A DNA stretch of 64,000 nt, from positions 2,632,501 to 2,696,500 of the forward strand of contig CP041667.1 of NCBI GenBank assembly GCA_007361935.1. The letters run 5' to 3'. Of this stretch, positions 25,047-33,382 are shown piece after piece. The DNA comes from Lachnospiraceae bacterium KGMB03038 (GTDB lineage Bacteria; Bacillota; Clostridia; Lachnospirales; Lachnospiraceae). The position numbers and the translations under genes were made by a program. The notes beneath the pieces are model-generated. The model saw only the letters and a program-made list of their open reading frames with translations. It was not told where the DNA came from and searched no databases. Position 1 is the stretch's first letter. Every line of letters starts with the position of its first letter.

Positions 25047-25081
25047 AAGGAAGGCGTTATCCATACATAGCCGCCTTCCTT
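25047..25081 (-). terminator. Intercistronic hairpin between binding protein and permease
   Basis: AAGGAAGGCG and CGCCTTCCTT form a 10-bp stem around a 15-nt loop, followed on the minus strand by CTTTT. It lies between the stop of the binding-protein gene and the permease start. Such hairpins commonly protect or partly terminate the upstream message so that the binding protein is made in excess. Confidence 0.6.
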
Positions 25082-25112
25082 TTTTGCTCATCCTGTTCTT
25101 ACTGTATGTTTC

Positions 25113-25979
25113 CTACTGCATCTCATTGATAGATTCTGTGATCGCCGCCGCCGGAGCCGCATCGATGATCACGTACTGGATCTTGCCCTGCAGCATATCC
25201 TGGACTGCCAGAGAACCACTCTTATATGGAACACATTTTGCAGGAAGCCCTGGGAAGCCCCAGCTCTCATCGCCTTCTACATAATACTGCCCTGTCGTTC
25301 CCTGCTGAACGCCAACAGAATCAGAAGACTCCAGTTCTGCCAGTTTTGCGGCTACCGCATCCGCATCTTCACAGTCATCAAAAGAAGTATCATTGCTTGG
25401 CACGATCAGCCGCTGAGAAGCCTGATAATAAGGATCCGTGAATGTTACGTACTCTTCTCTCTCCTCGTTGATCGTAAGTCCTGCCATGGCAATGTCGCAT
25501 TTCTGCTGGCTTACAGACAGACATACCGCATCGAAGTCCATATTCTGGATGACCAATTCCTGTCCCAGTTCCTCAGCCAACAGAGCCGCGATTTCCATGT
25601 CAATACCATAATAATCTTCACCCTGTGTATACTCAAATGGTTCAAACGCCGCATTCGTCGCAACTACAAGCTGGTCCTTAGAAGTATCCAGCGCTGCGGA
25701 CTGTACAGCCTCCGGCTCACCGCCGCCAAAATATTTATCACAGATTTCGTCAAAAGTTCCATCTTCCTGGATCTTTGCGATAAACGCATTCACCTGTTCC
25801 AGAAGTTCCGGCTGGTTCTTATCCACACCAAACGCATACTCCTCATTGGTAAGATCAATCTCGATCACCTTAGCAGTTACTGCTTCTTCACTTCCTTCTT
25901 CCCCATTTCCCCCGCATCCGACAAGAAGACCGGCCGCAAGGATCATCGCCAGGAACAACGCTGTAACCTTTTTCATCAT
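25113..25979 (-). CDS. Amino-acid-binding lipoprotein with circularly permuted order
   Basis: This protein has 288 aa, with signal peptide and lipobox LLVGC (Cys 22). It belongs to solute-binding family 3 and delivers an amino acid to the permease encoded downstream. Normal members end with a segment of the form LTEEEYAxxVKK...LLxxxN...EDGTxDxIxxKYF. Here that segment comes first (DLTNEEYAFGV at about 42-52 to CDKYFGGG at about 80-87). A linker leads to the usual N-terminal start QLVVATNAAFEPFEY (103-117), and the protein stops after YVIIDAAPAAAI, exactly where the moved segment should follow. Every element occurs once. Two ATGs (25979, 25976) share one GGAGG site. Confidence 0.9.
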   Translation of the reverse strand: MMKKVTALFLAMILAAGLLVGCGGNGEEGSEEAVTAKVIEIDLTNEEYAFGVDKNQPELLEQVNAFIAKIQEDGTFDEICDKYFGGGEPEAVQSAALDTSKDQLVVATNAAFEPFEYTQGEDYYGIDMEIAALLAEELGQELVIQNMDFDAVCLSVSQQKCDIAMAGLTINEEREEYVTFTDPYYQASQRLIVPSNDTSFDDCEDADAVAAKLAELESSDSVGVQQGTTGQYYVEGDESWGFPGLPAKCVPYKSGSLAVQDMLQGKIQYVIIDAAPAAAITESINEMQ

Positions 25980-26057
25980 TTTTCCCTCCGTTTTATTCAT
26001 AAATTGTATAATCATACAGACTATCCTCATAATTATAACATGCTTTTTCTAAAAAAC

Positions 26058-26100
26058 AAGCCCTGACCCTTAGAAACTTCAAAAAGGGACAGGGCTTTTT
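26058..26100. terminator. Bidirectional terminator between uppP and the amino-acid operon
   Basis: AAGCCCTGACCCTT (26058-26071) pairs with AAGGGACAGGGCTT (26084-26097) in a 14-bp stem with one mismatch. T-runs flank it on both strands. The right arm is also the GGGACAGGG outer arm of the adjoining palindromic repeat. Confidence 0.75.
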
Positions 26101-26146
26101 TAAATAGGGCCGGGGGATTTTTAAAAATCCCCCGGCCCTATTTAAA
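26099..26146. repeat. GC-rich palindromic repeat, copy 6
   Basis: A perfect 48-bp palindrome: TTTAAATAGGGCCGGGGG, ATTTTTAAAAAT, CCCCCGGCCCTATTTAAA. It contains the TAA stop codon of uppP. The outer arm GGGACAGGGCTTTTT precedes it. Confidence 0.88.
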
Positions 26147-26966
26147 AGATCCACTGCACAAACGCCACAATCAGCACAAGTGCTCCCAATATAATTCGAT
26201 AATAACCAAATACTTTAAAGTCATGCTGTTTGATATATCCCATCAGGAACCGGATCGCCACTATAGAAAGTCCGAAAGATACCACACAGCCAAGAAGCAG
26301 GTACCCCAATTCCGCCGCAGTAAAGCTGAAGCCAAATCCGATCAGCTTGATCAGGCTTGCTCCGAACATCGCGGGAATTGCTAAAAAGAAGGTAAATTCT
26401 GCCGCCACTTCTCTAGACACGCCTATGATCAGAGCTCCGACAATAGTCGCTCCTGACCTGGAGGTTCCTGGTATCAGGGCCAGCATCTGGAACACTCCGA
26501 TCCACAGCAGCATCCGCACCGACAGTTCTGATATCTTTGTAACCGCAGGGCGCCGACCTTCATTTCGCTTTTCGATCACAATGAACAGTACGCCGTAGAC
26601 AATCAGCATGAGCGCCACTGGCACAGACCAATAAAACAGGCGGTCCAGGGTATCGTTAAATAAAATTCCCACAATTCCCGCCGGAACCGAGGCGATCAGT
26701 ACTTTAATCCACATCTGCCAAGTTAGAAGCTTCTGCTTCTTTGTCTTTTTAGGGGAAAATGGATTCAGCTTATGAAAATACAGTACTACTACCGCCATGA
26801 TAGCTCCAAGCTGTATGACCACATTGAACATCTCCATAAATGAATCGCTTAAATTGGGCTGAAGCAAATCCCCCACTAGAATCAGATGCCCCGTGCTGCT
26901 CACTGGAAGCCATTCCGTAATACCTTCGACAATTCCAAGCAGAATCACTTTTAATACATCTAACAT
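26142..26966 (-). CDS. uppP: Undecaprenyl-diphosphatase
   Basis: A 274-aa integral membrane enzyme that dephosphorylates undecaprenyl pyrophosphate, recycling the lipid carrier for peptidoglycan synthesis; extra copies give bacitracin resistance. Catalytic motifs are GIVEGITEWLPVSSTGHLIL near residue 12, with the essential Glu residues and PVSSTGH, and PGTSRSGATIV near 165 with the key Arg. Eight hydrophobic segments are visible. A GGAGAGATGAC site precedes the ATG. Confidence 0.95.
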   Translation of the reverse strand: MLDVLKVILLGIVEGITEWLPVSSTGHLILVGDLLQPNLSDSFMEMFNVVIQLGAIMAVVVLYFHKLNPFSPKKTKKQKLLTWQMWIKVLIASVPAGIVGILFNDTLDRLFYWSVPVALMLIVYGVLFIVIEKRNEGRRPAVTKISELSVRMLLWIGVFQMLALIPGTSRSGATIVGALIIGVSREVAAEFTFFLAIPAMFGASLIKLIGFGFSFTAAELGYLLLGCVVSFGLSIVAIRFLMGYIKQHDFKVFGYYRIILGALVLIVAFVQWIF

Positions 26967-26995
26967 GTCATCTCTCCTCTCTGATTTCTTCCTTA

Positions 26996-27841
26996 TTAAT
27001 TATCTTTCATATTTCCTTCCAGATAACGCCGAATGGTACAGGCAACCCCATCTTCGTCATTATTTCCCGCTTTTATATCTGCCGCCGCTAAGACTTCCGG
27101 CACGCCATTAGACATTGCCGCTCCAATCCCAGCTGTACGCAGAAGCTCCACATCGTTGGCTCCGTCCCCAAACGCCAAGGTTTCTTCTCTGCGGATTCCC
27201 AGGCGCTCTGCCACCCACAGCAGGGCTTCGCCTTTATTGATCCCTTCTGCATTTACTTCAATATTATAAGGAAGAGCCCCCGTCACTTCAACTCCGCCGA
27301 GGCGTCGTACTTTTTCAAACGCTTCCTTTTTTTCCTCATCGGAGGCAAAAAAGGCCTGAACCTTATCTACCCCTCTATTTTCTTCTTCAAATTTCTCTAC
27401 AAGATCCAATACTGTCACCCGTGTCGCCCGGATGTACTCTTCCATGACCGGATCTGGTATGTAATGGCTTCCTTTCTCTAATTCTGCCGTCTTCACATAG
27501 CCTTTGCCGTCATAATAGATCTCTCGTAGTGTATCATATTCTCCAAAAATATCCAAGACATTTCTCGCTGTTTCAACAGATACCAGTTTTTCCCAGACCG
27601 TCTTTCTCTCTTTTGTCTCCACGATCCTTGCCCCATTTGCCGTGATCGCGTACTCCGCTCCGGCCAATTCCAGCAGCTCCTCCGGGATAGCGGTCAAGGG
27701 ACGTCCTGTAGCGGGGAGCAGGCAGATTCCCCTTTCCGCCGCCATTTTTAATACTCTTTGCGTCTCCTGTGTCACCTTTTTATCTGTTGTCAAAAGTGTT
27801 CCGTCTAAATCGAAGGCGATCAGTTTAATCCCGCGTCTCAT
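26996..27841 (-). CDS. Cof-type HAD-IIB phosphatase
   Basis: A 281-aa HAD hydrolase. Motif I AFDLDGTLL is near residue 9 (nucleophile first Asp), motif II LLPATGRP, the conserved Lys in GINKGEALL and motif IV FGDGANDVELL. The cap between motif II and the Lys is of the C2B type. Such proteins dephosphorylate sugar phosphates or flavin precursors; the substrate cannot be told from sequence. It overlaps the end of the upstream gene by 17 bp. Confidence 0.93.
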   Translation of the reverse strand: MRRGIKLIAFDLDGTLLTTDKKVTQETQRVLKMAAERGICLLPATGRPLTAIPEELLELAGAEYAITANGARIVETKERKTVWEKLVSVETARNVLDIFGEYDTLREIYYDGKGYVKTAELEKGSHYIPDPVMEEYIRATRVTVLDLVEKFEEENRGVDKVQAFFASDEEKKEAFEKVRRLGGVEVTGALPYNIEVNAEGINKGEALLWVAERLGIRREETLAFGDGANDVELLRTAGIGAAMSNGVPEVLAAADIKAGNNDEDGVACTIRRYLEGNMKDN

Positions 27842-28412
27842 AAACCGTCAAATCCTTTCTCTTCTGGGAAAACAGCATAAGCGATGTGCTGATCCTTTCG
27901 CCAGACATATCATAAGCGCCTTTTCCATGCTCGATCATCTTGTCTACCACTTCTTTTTGACCGGCAGGCGCAAAAAGAACTGTATCCTTTGACGGCGCCA
28001 TGATCACCAGATCATCCTTCAGTTTATCTACACACACCTGCCAAATATGTTTGAAGCATAAAGAACTCGCTTCATGAAGTCCATCCGCGATAATCCCAAA
28101 CGCTCCGTACCATGTATTCCCGATTACAAATTCCACATCTCTTGCCAAATTCTCGCACGCCTGATGATAAAGTTTTTCGATATCCGCTTCCGGAGGCAGC
28201 ATGTTGTCTTTCAATATCTCATAAGTTTCCTCTCCCCGGCGGATCGCGAAGATCACCTTTAAGTCTCCTGTAAAGGCAACTACCGGCGTATCCTTCTCCG
28301 ACAGATTTTTCCCATTCAGCGCGTGGCTGTCCTTGATCTCTTTCCTGATCCAGGGATAGATACGATCTTTGATCTTCTCATACTGATAATGTTCTTCTTC
28401 GTATTTCTTCAT
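27825..28412 (-). CDS. Uncharacterised 195-aa protein
   Basis: A soluble alpha/beta protein without signal peptide or membrane segments. The stretches TWYGAFGIIADGL and LKDDLVIMAPSKDTVLFAP recall the C-terminal halves of DUF1444- or DUF5688-type proteins, but the match is not strong enough for a call. It is rich in charged residues at the N-terminus. Its end overlaps the HAD phosphatase start by 17 bp, so the two are co-translated. Confidence 0.75.
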   Translation of the reverse strand: MKKYEEEHYQYEKIKDRIYPWIRKEIKDSHALNGKNLSEKDTPVVAFTGDLKVIFAIRRGEETYEILKDNMLPPEADIEKLYHQACENLARDVEFVIGNTWYGAFGIIADGLHEASSLCFKHIWQVCVDKLKDDLVIMAPSKDTVLFAPAGQKEVVDKMIEHGKGAYDMSGERISTSLMLFSQKRKDLTVYETRD

Positions 28413-28503
28413 CTTTTCTTCCTTTCATCTTTATAACATATTGAACAATTCTTTTCGTTATGTTCTAAAATCTGTTTCTGTCCTTTCTACTTTTACATCC
28501 ATT

Positions 28504-28533
28504 TGTTACAAAACCGTTACATTTATTTTAACA
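28504..28533 (+). promoter_or_regulatory. WalR/PhoP-like direct repeats
   Basis: TGTTAC (28504-28509) and CGTTAC (28515-28520) are 11 bp apart, followed by TTAACA (28528-28533). The WalR consensus is TGTWAH-N5-TGTWAH and the PhoP box is similar. They lie right before the -35 of a cell-wall hydrolase gene, the usual target type for WalR. Confidence 0.45.
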
Positions 28534-28537
28534 AAGT

Positions 28538-28566
28538 TTGCAATATAAAGCAATTTGTTGTATAAT
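28538..28566 (+). promoter_or_regulatory. Promoter of the SleB-type hydrolase
   Basis: TTGCAA (28538-28543), a 17-bp spacer and a perfect TATAAT (28561-28566), 40 bp before the start codon. Confidence 0.8.
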
Positions 28567-28605
28567 GTATTAGCACTTACAAAAGACAGAAAGGAAAGGT
28601 ATTGA

Positions 28606-29667
28606 ATGAGTATTAAAAAGAAACAACTATTACGGTCTGTCTTAGGGTTTCTATGCGCCGTAACACTTGCTTCTTCCGGAATCTCTGTATATGCTGCGCC
28701 CTCTAGCCAGGAACTCGAAGAGAAGACCTCTAATCTTCAGGGAGAACTTGATGATCTGAACAGCGAACTTGCTTCACTTAGCAAGGAACTTGACGAAACA
28801 TCTGCGGAGATTGAAACACTTTCTGCCGATGTAGAAAAAGCGAAATTAGATTTGGCCGCCGCCAAATTAAATGAAGAATCCCAATATGAATCCATGAAAG
28901 ACCGGATCAAATTTATGTACGAGGGCGGAAGCGCTTCTCTTCTTGAGATTCTGTTTTCTTCCGAGAACATGGGGGATTTTCTCAACAAAGCAGAATATAT
29001 AAATACGATCAGCGATTACGACCGGAATATGCTGGAGGAATTCCAAAAAGTCCGGGCCGATGTAGAACAAAAGCAGCAGGATCTGGAGGATAAACAAAAA
29101 GAGTTAAAAACTCTCCAAAGCGATCTGACCAGTCAGCAGGAAACTATCAACGCAAAAATTTCTTCTACTTCAGGTGAACTGGCAGATTATGAGTCTCAGC
29201 TGGCACGCGCCCAGGCGGCGGAGGAGGCCGCGAAGACCGCGCAAAATAACAAGGTATCCGGCTCCACTTCCAGTGATGATTCTAACAATGGCTCAACAAA
29301 CAATTCTGGTTCCTCTATATCTGCTGATGTCAGTGATGTGGCATTGCTGGCGGCTATCCTGCAATGTGAAGCAGGAGGAAGCTATGACGGAATGTTGGCC
29401 GTAGGGACTGTCATTATGAACCGTGTGGAGAGTTCTCGCTTTCCTAATACGATCCGGGGTGTCATCTATCAATCAGGACAGTTTTCCCCTACCTGGAATG
29501 GATCTTTAGACCGGGTTCTTGCAGCGGGACCGTCTTCGTCCGCATATTCCGCGGCGCAGGCAGTTCTTGGCGGGACAAGATATTCGGCGGTTGCTCACTG
29601 CTATTACTTTAATGCCGCATGGACAGGCAAAGAAGGAATCAATGTAGGCGGCAATGTTTTTTGGTAA
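28606..29667 (+). CDS. Secreted coiled-coil protein with SleB-type cell wall hydrolase domain
   Basis: A 353-aa exported protein. A signal peptide (to about residue 31, ending SVYAAP) is followed by a coiled coil from about 35 to 205, rich in Glu, Leu and Lys, like the PcsB/CwlO N-terminal regulator of peptidoglycan hydrolases. A Ser/Thr/Asn-rich linker precedes a Hydrolase_2 (SleB-like) domain from about 245: LLAAILQCEAGG with the catalytic Glu, then GTVIMNRVESSRFPNTI and HCYYFNA. It should cut glycan strands during growth or division. GGAAAGG stands before the ATG. Confidence 0.9.
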   Translation: MSIKKKQLLRSVLGFLCAVTLASSGISVYAAPSSQELEEKTSNLQGELDDLNSELASLSKELDETSAEIETLSADVEKAKLDLAAAKLNEESQYESMKDRIKFMYEGGSASLLEILFSSENMGDFLNKAEYINTISDYDRNMLEEFQKVRADVEQKQQDLEDKQKELKTLQSDLTSQQETINAKISSTSGELADYESQLARAQAAEEAAKTAQNNKVSGSTSSDDSNNGSTNNSGSSISADVSDVALLAAILQCEAGGSYDGMLAVGTVIMNRVESSRFPNTIRGVIYQSGQFSPTWNGSLDRVLAAGPSSSAYSAAQAVLGGTRYSAVAHCYYFNAAWTGKEGINVGGNVFW

Positions 29668-29698
29668 GATACTTAAAATACAATCGAGTAGGAGGGAG

Positions 29699-29752
29699 TG
29701 ATTAACTCCCGTCCTCTCACACCACCGTGCATACCGTTCGGTACACGGCGGT
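29699..29752 (-). ncRNA. Intron domains V and VI
   Basis: Domain V: ACCGCCGTGTACC, loop GAAC, GGTATGCACGGTGGT on the minus strand, a 30-nt hairpin with the central bulge expected for the catalytic domain. Domain VI follows with GGGAGT and ACTCCC arms around TTAATC, containing candidate branch-point adenosines. Confidence 0.7.
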
Positions 29753-29753
29753 T

Positions 29754-31145
29754 TCAATAGTTGACGTGCAGAGACTGATAAGCTGTGGTTAAATCATAGA
29801 AACCCCAGTTTATCAGTCTTTCTTTAGTTAGCGCTCTTTTGACCACGCCTGTGTTAGACATCCTCCAGTAGGATTTCCTACTGTATGCTCCCTCACAGGC
29901 TGCCCATTCCGGTAAGCCCAGTCCCATCAGTTTTCTTCTTCGGGTCTTTGGCCGTTTCCACTGTTTCCAGATACACATCCGTATCCGGCGGTACAGCCAT
30001 CCGTTCAGGCTTTCGATATTCTTCTTCATGTCCGCTATCCCATAGTAGTTCAGCCATCCTCTCATGTAGACTTTTATCTTCTCCATGGTTCGGATAATAC
30101 TCCCGCACCTGCTCCGGGAAGTGAGCTTGCGCAGTTTATCCTTGGCTTTCTTCCACGACTTTCCATGGACACGGACGTAGATTCCTTTTCCGTTCTTCCC
30201 AAAACAAAAGCCAAGGAACTTAAAATTTCCGATTGAGAACACGCTGACTGTCCGGCTCTTTTCCCGATTCACTTTCAGCTTCAGCGTTCCCTCCAGATAC
30301 TTCGTACTGGATTCCAGCAGTCGTTCTGCCGCCCGCTCACTCTTCGCCAACAATACAATGTCATCTGCATAGCGGATACACGGCACACCCCGTCTCTGGA
30401 ATTCCCAGTCGAACTCGTTCAGGTACACGTTTGCCAAAAGGGGAGAGAGATTTCCTCCCTGTGGGGACCCTTCCTTTGTCTCTGTTACAACTCCGTTCTC
30501 CATCACTCCGCTTTTCAGGTATCGCTTTACCATCTGTATCACCCTCTCATCTTTTACCTGTTTTCTCAACAGGTTTAGCAGGATTGTATGGTTCAGCGTA
30601 TCAAAGTACTTTGACAGGTCAAGGACGACCGCCCTTGTATAACCCCGTTCCATGTACTCTTTTATCCTGTGTATGGCGTCTTTTGCCCCATGTCCCGGAC
30701 GATAGCCAAAGCTGTCATCCGAAAACAGCGGCTCGTAGATTGGCATGAGCTGCTGGAGCATTGCCTGTTGGATGATGCGGTCAATGACCGTTGGGATGCC
30801 TAGCTTGCGCACCCCTCCGTCCGCCTTTGGGATTTCCACCCGTCTGACAGGAGACGGGGTATACTTCCCCTTTCGGATTCTCTCTGTCAGTTCGTAGTTG
30901 TGCTCCTTTAACCATGGCAGGGCCGCTTCGATGGTCATTCCGTCGACTCCCGGCGCTCCCTTGTTTGCTTTTACTCTCTTGTAAGCTCTGTTCAGGTTAT
31001 CTTTCGCCAGAATCTTACCCAAGATGTCCGACTCTGCACTGTCCCTTTCCTTCCATATCCGGTTGAATGAGCGGTGCGCTCTCACATACCCTTTGCGTTC
31101 CGCGCTATCTCTTTGTGAGCAGCTTTCTCCGTTTTCTGTACCCAT
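29754..31145 (-). CDS. ltrA: Group II intron reverse transcriptase/maturase
   Basis: A 463-aa protein. Reverse transcriptase blocks are GAPGVDGMT, RKLGIPTVIDRIIQQAMLQ, FGYRPGHGAKDAI, VVLDLSKYFDTLNH, GSPQGGNLSPLLANV and the catalytic YADDIVLL. A maturase (group II intron X) domain follows, with KVYMRGWLNYYGIAD. No HNH endonuclease domain is present, as in class C introns. AGGAGG stands 9 nt before the ATG. All catalytic residues and full length suggest that it is functional. Confidence 0.95.
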   Translation of the reverse strand: MGTENGESCSQRDSAERKGYVRAHRSFNRIWKERDSAESDILGKILAKDNLNRAYKRVKANKGAPGVDGMTIEAALPWLKEHNYELTERIRKGKYTPSPVRRVEIPKADGGVRKLGIPTVIDRIIQQAMLQQLMPIYEPLFSDDSFGYRPGHGAKDAIHRIKEYMERGYTRAVVLDLSKYFDTLNHTILLNLLRKQVKDERVIQMVKRYLKSGVMENGVVTETKEGSPQGGNLSPLLANVYLNEFDWEFQRRGVPCIRYADDIVLLAKSERAAERLLESSTKYLEGTLKLKVNREKSRTVSVFSIGNFKFLGFCFGKNGKGIYVRVHGKSWKKAKDKLRKLTSRSRCGSIIRTMEKIKVYMRGWLNYYGIADMKKNIESLNGWLYRRIRMCIWKQWKRPKTRRRKLMGLGLPEWAACEGAYSRKSYWRMSNTGVVKRALTKERLINWGFYDLTTAYQSLHVNY

Positions 31146-31596
31146 CTGCCCATTCCTCCTTTCCCTGTCGTACTAAGGGCTCCTATTGATTTAGCCCTTC
31201 GCCGAAAAAACTTCCGGCTACTATGGCCTCTGCTGACTTCTGTACGCTCAACATTACCTCTCGATAATGGTTACTCTTTTTAGAGCATTCCGCACAGACC
31301 TCCCTGGGTACCACACGTTTCTTTCCCTCCATCTATCTGCCGCATTTACTGTACATGATTCCGTGTAGCTATCGGGCTTCGTCTTGTATAGCAGACTTAC
31401 CCTCATGTACAGCCTTCTATACGATTTCTGTCCGTCAGACCAGAGGTTTGCCCATGGGTTAGTAGGTTCCCCACATCCGGCTTCCTTCAGATTCCACCTT
31501 GCGGTGGACACCCTTGCCTTCGGCTATATCCTTCCCACTACCGGGCGGATTTGGGACTTGCACCCTTAAGAAACGTGCGCCGCCAGGCGCACTATA

Positions 31597-31630
31597 GAAA
31601 GGCGGCACACACAATGTGTACCGCCTTTTC
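31597..31630. terminator. Terminator of the hydrogenase operon, intron target
   Basis: GGCGG-CA-CACA and TGTG-TA-CCGCC form the stem, with A-run and T-run on either side. On the minus strand the T-tract TTTCTATA leads directly into the intron 5' end. Confidence 0.85.
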
Positions 31631-31648
31631 TTATTCCAGAAATCTTCT

Positions 31649-33382
31649 CTACAGCGCGCGCCTATGTTCCGTATGTAAAAGCTGATGCGCCCTATGAGAC
31701 AATGGCTTCTCAAAAAACTCTGCGTACATCTGCATAACATCTCTATTTTCGTGCGAAAACCGGATGTTTGACTTTTCATCCAGCGAATACAGCTGGCCCC
31801 CTCTCTGGAAAGCAAGCTCTTCCCCGTCATGGATCGGCTGTCCGCCTCCACCTACACATCCGCCTGGACATGCCATCACTTCTACAAAATCATAATGCGC
31901 TTCTCCCCGCTGGATCTTATCCAGCAGCGCGCGAGTATTTCCCAGACCGCTGACAGCCGCGATCTTTACTGTGATATCATCAATCGCGAACTCCGCCTCC
32001 TGAACGCCCTGATTCTCCTGGAATCCCCGGCTTCTCACTTGACGGAACGCATCTGCCGGAGGATTCTCACTCTTTATCAGATAGTAAGCCGTCCGGAGCG
32101 CCGCTTCCATAACACCTCCGGTAGCTCCAAAGATAACGCCCGCGCCAGAACCCTGCTGCATCGGCCGATCACTTTCAATGTCTTTGAGCGTTGCCGGATT
32201 GATATGCGCCGCTCCGAACATTTTCACCAATTCCCGTGTTGTGATCACCGCATCTACATCGTGTCCCGCATACTCTTCGTAAAACAGTTCCATCTCTCGC
32301 TCACTCTTCTTTGCGACACATGGCATCACAGAAACCGTATAGATCTTCTCAGGCTCTACTCCAAGCTTCTGAGCAAAATATGTCTTCATTACCGCGCCAA
32401 ACATCTGCTGGGGTGATTTCGCCGTAGAAATCTGCGGAAGAAGGTGAGGATACTGTGTCTTCACAAACCGGATCCATCCCGGGCAACAGGAAGTGAACAT
32501 CGGCAGTCTCTTTAATTCTCCCGCAGTAAACCGCTTCACAAACTCGTGCGCTTCCTCCATGATCGTCAGATCTGCGGAAAATGTGGTATCAAACACGTAG
32601 TCCGCTCCCATCCGTTTCAACGCGTCCAGGATTTTCCCTACCGTTGCCTCTTCTGGCTTCAGTCCCAGGCTCTCGCCCCAGGCCGTCCGCACTGCGGGCG
32701 CCACCTGTACCACAACAACCTTTTCTTTATCTTCGATCGCTTTCCAGACTTTTTCTGTATCGTCTCTGGCGCTCAAAGCTCCGACCGGACAATGCGTGAT
32801 ACACTGCCCGCAGAGCGAACAGTCTGCCTCTTCGATCTTTCGGTGGCCAGACACATTGATCGTAGTCATAGATCCGGTGCCTTCCACATCCCAGATTCCA
32901 AGCCCCTGGACTTTATCGCAGATCTGGACGCAGCGCATGCACTTGATACACTTAGAGTAATCCTTGATCAGTGGGAATCCCTTATTCCAGGCCCGCCGTT
33001 CGATCTGTTTCTCGTAAGGAACATCCAAAATATTCAAGTCATTGGCAATCGTCTGCAGCGCGCAGTTCCCGCTCCTTGAGCAGGTTACACACTGGCCGTC
33101 ATGCTGGGAGAGCAGAAGCTCTACCGTTGTTCTCCTGTGACGGCGTACTTTGGGGCTGTTTGTATAAATGACCATCCCTTCTTCCGCCACATTATTACAA
33201 GAAGAAATCAATTTCTCCTTGCCTTCCAATTCCACTACACAGACTCTGCAGGCCGCGATCTCATTAATATTCTTGAGATAACACAATTTGGGTATCATGA
33301 TCCCAATCTGGGCGGCAGCCTCCATGATCGTGGTATTTTCCTCTACGGAAACTTTTCTTCCGTCTATCGTAAGATTTACCAT
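31649..33382 (-). CDS. [FeFe] hydrogenase, catalytic subunit
   Basis: This 577-aa enzyme reduces protons to H2 or oxidises H2. Cofactor sites occur in order: an N-terminal [2Fe-2S] domain (CYL, CRVC), a His-Cys [4Fe-4S] motif (HDGQCVTCSRSGNC), two [4Fe-4S] clusters (CIKCMRCVQIC and CSLCGQCITHCP), then the H-cluster motifs TSCCPGW, MPCVAKKSE and MACPGGCVGGGGQP. The start overlaps the end of the GltD-type flavoprotein gene by 7 bp, so the two form a complex or pathway. This pairing corresponds to the glutamate-synthase-linked group A2 hydrogenases, whose physiological partner is not settled. Confidence 0.95.
   Translation of the reverse strand: MVNLTIDGRKVSVEENTTIMEAAAQIGIMIPKLCYLKNINEIAACRVCVVELEGKEKLISSCNNVAEEGMVIYTNSPKVRRHRRTTVELLLSQHDGQCVTCSRSGNCALQTIANDLNILDVPYEKQIERRAWNKGFPLIKDYSKCIKCMRCVQICDKVQGLGIWDVEGTGSMTTINVSGHRKIEEADCSLCGQCITHCPVGALSARDDTEKVWKAIEDKEKVVVVQVAPAVRTAWGESLGLKPEEATVGKILDALKRMGADYVFDTTFSADLTIMEEAHEFVKRFTAGELKRLPMFTSCCPGWIRFVKTQYPHLLPQISTAKSPQQMFGAVMKTYFAQKLGVEPEKIYTVSVMPCVAKKSEREMELFYEEYAGHDVDAVITTRELVKMFGAAHINPATLKDIESDRPMQQGSGAGVIFGATGGVMEAALRTAYYLIKSENPPADAFRQVRSRGFQENQGVQEAEFAIDDITVKIAAVSGLGNTRALLDKIQRGEAHYDFVEVMACPGGCVGGGGQPIHDGEELAFQRGGQLYSLDEKSNIRFSHENRDVMQMYAEFFEKPLSHRAHQLLHTEHRRAL

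Larger units (their letters stand above)
29688..31592 (-). mobile_element. Group II intron (IIC-like) with maturase
   Basis: The intron RNA reads on the minus strand. Its 5' end is GTGCGCC at 31592. Near the 3' end lie a domain V hairpin (29721-29752) and a domain VI hairpin, and it finishes near CCTCCTAC at about 29688 (uncertain by a few bases). A reverse transcriptase/maturase is encoded in domain IV. The 5' exon is the T-tract of a terminator, which is the target preference of bacterial class C introns. It lies between the convergent hydrolase and hydrogenase genes. Confidence 0.85.

Noticed and set aside
6558..26146. Palindromic repeats taken as plain terminators
   Set aside because: The A/T run is in the centre of the palindrome and not after the stem; in two places a separate standard terminator lies next to the repeat.
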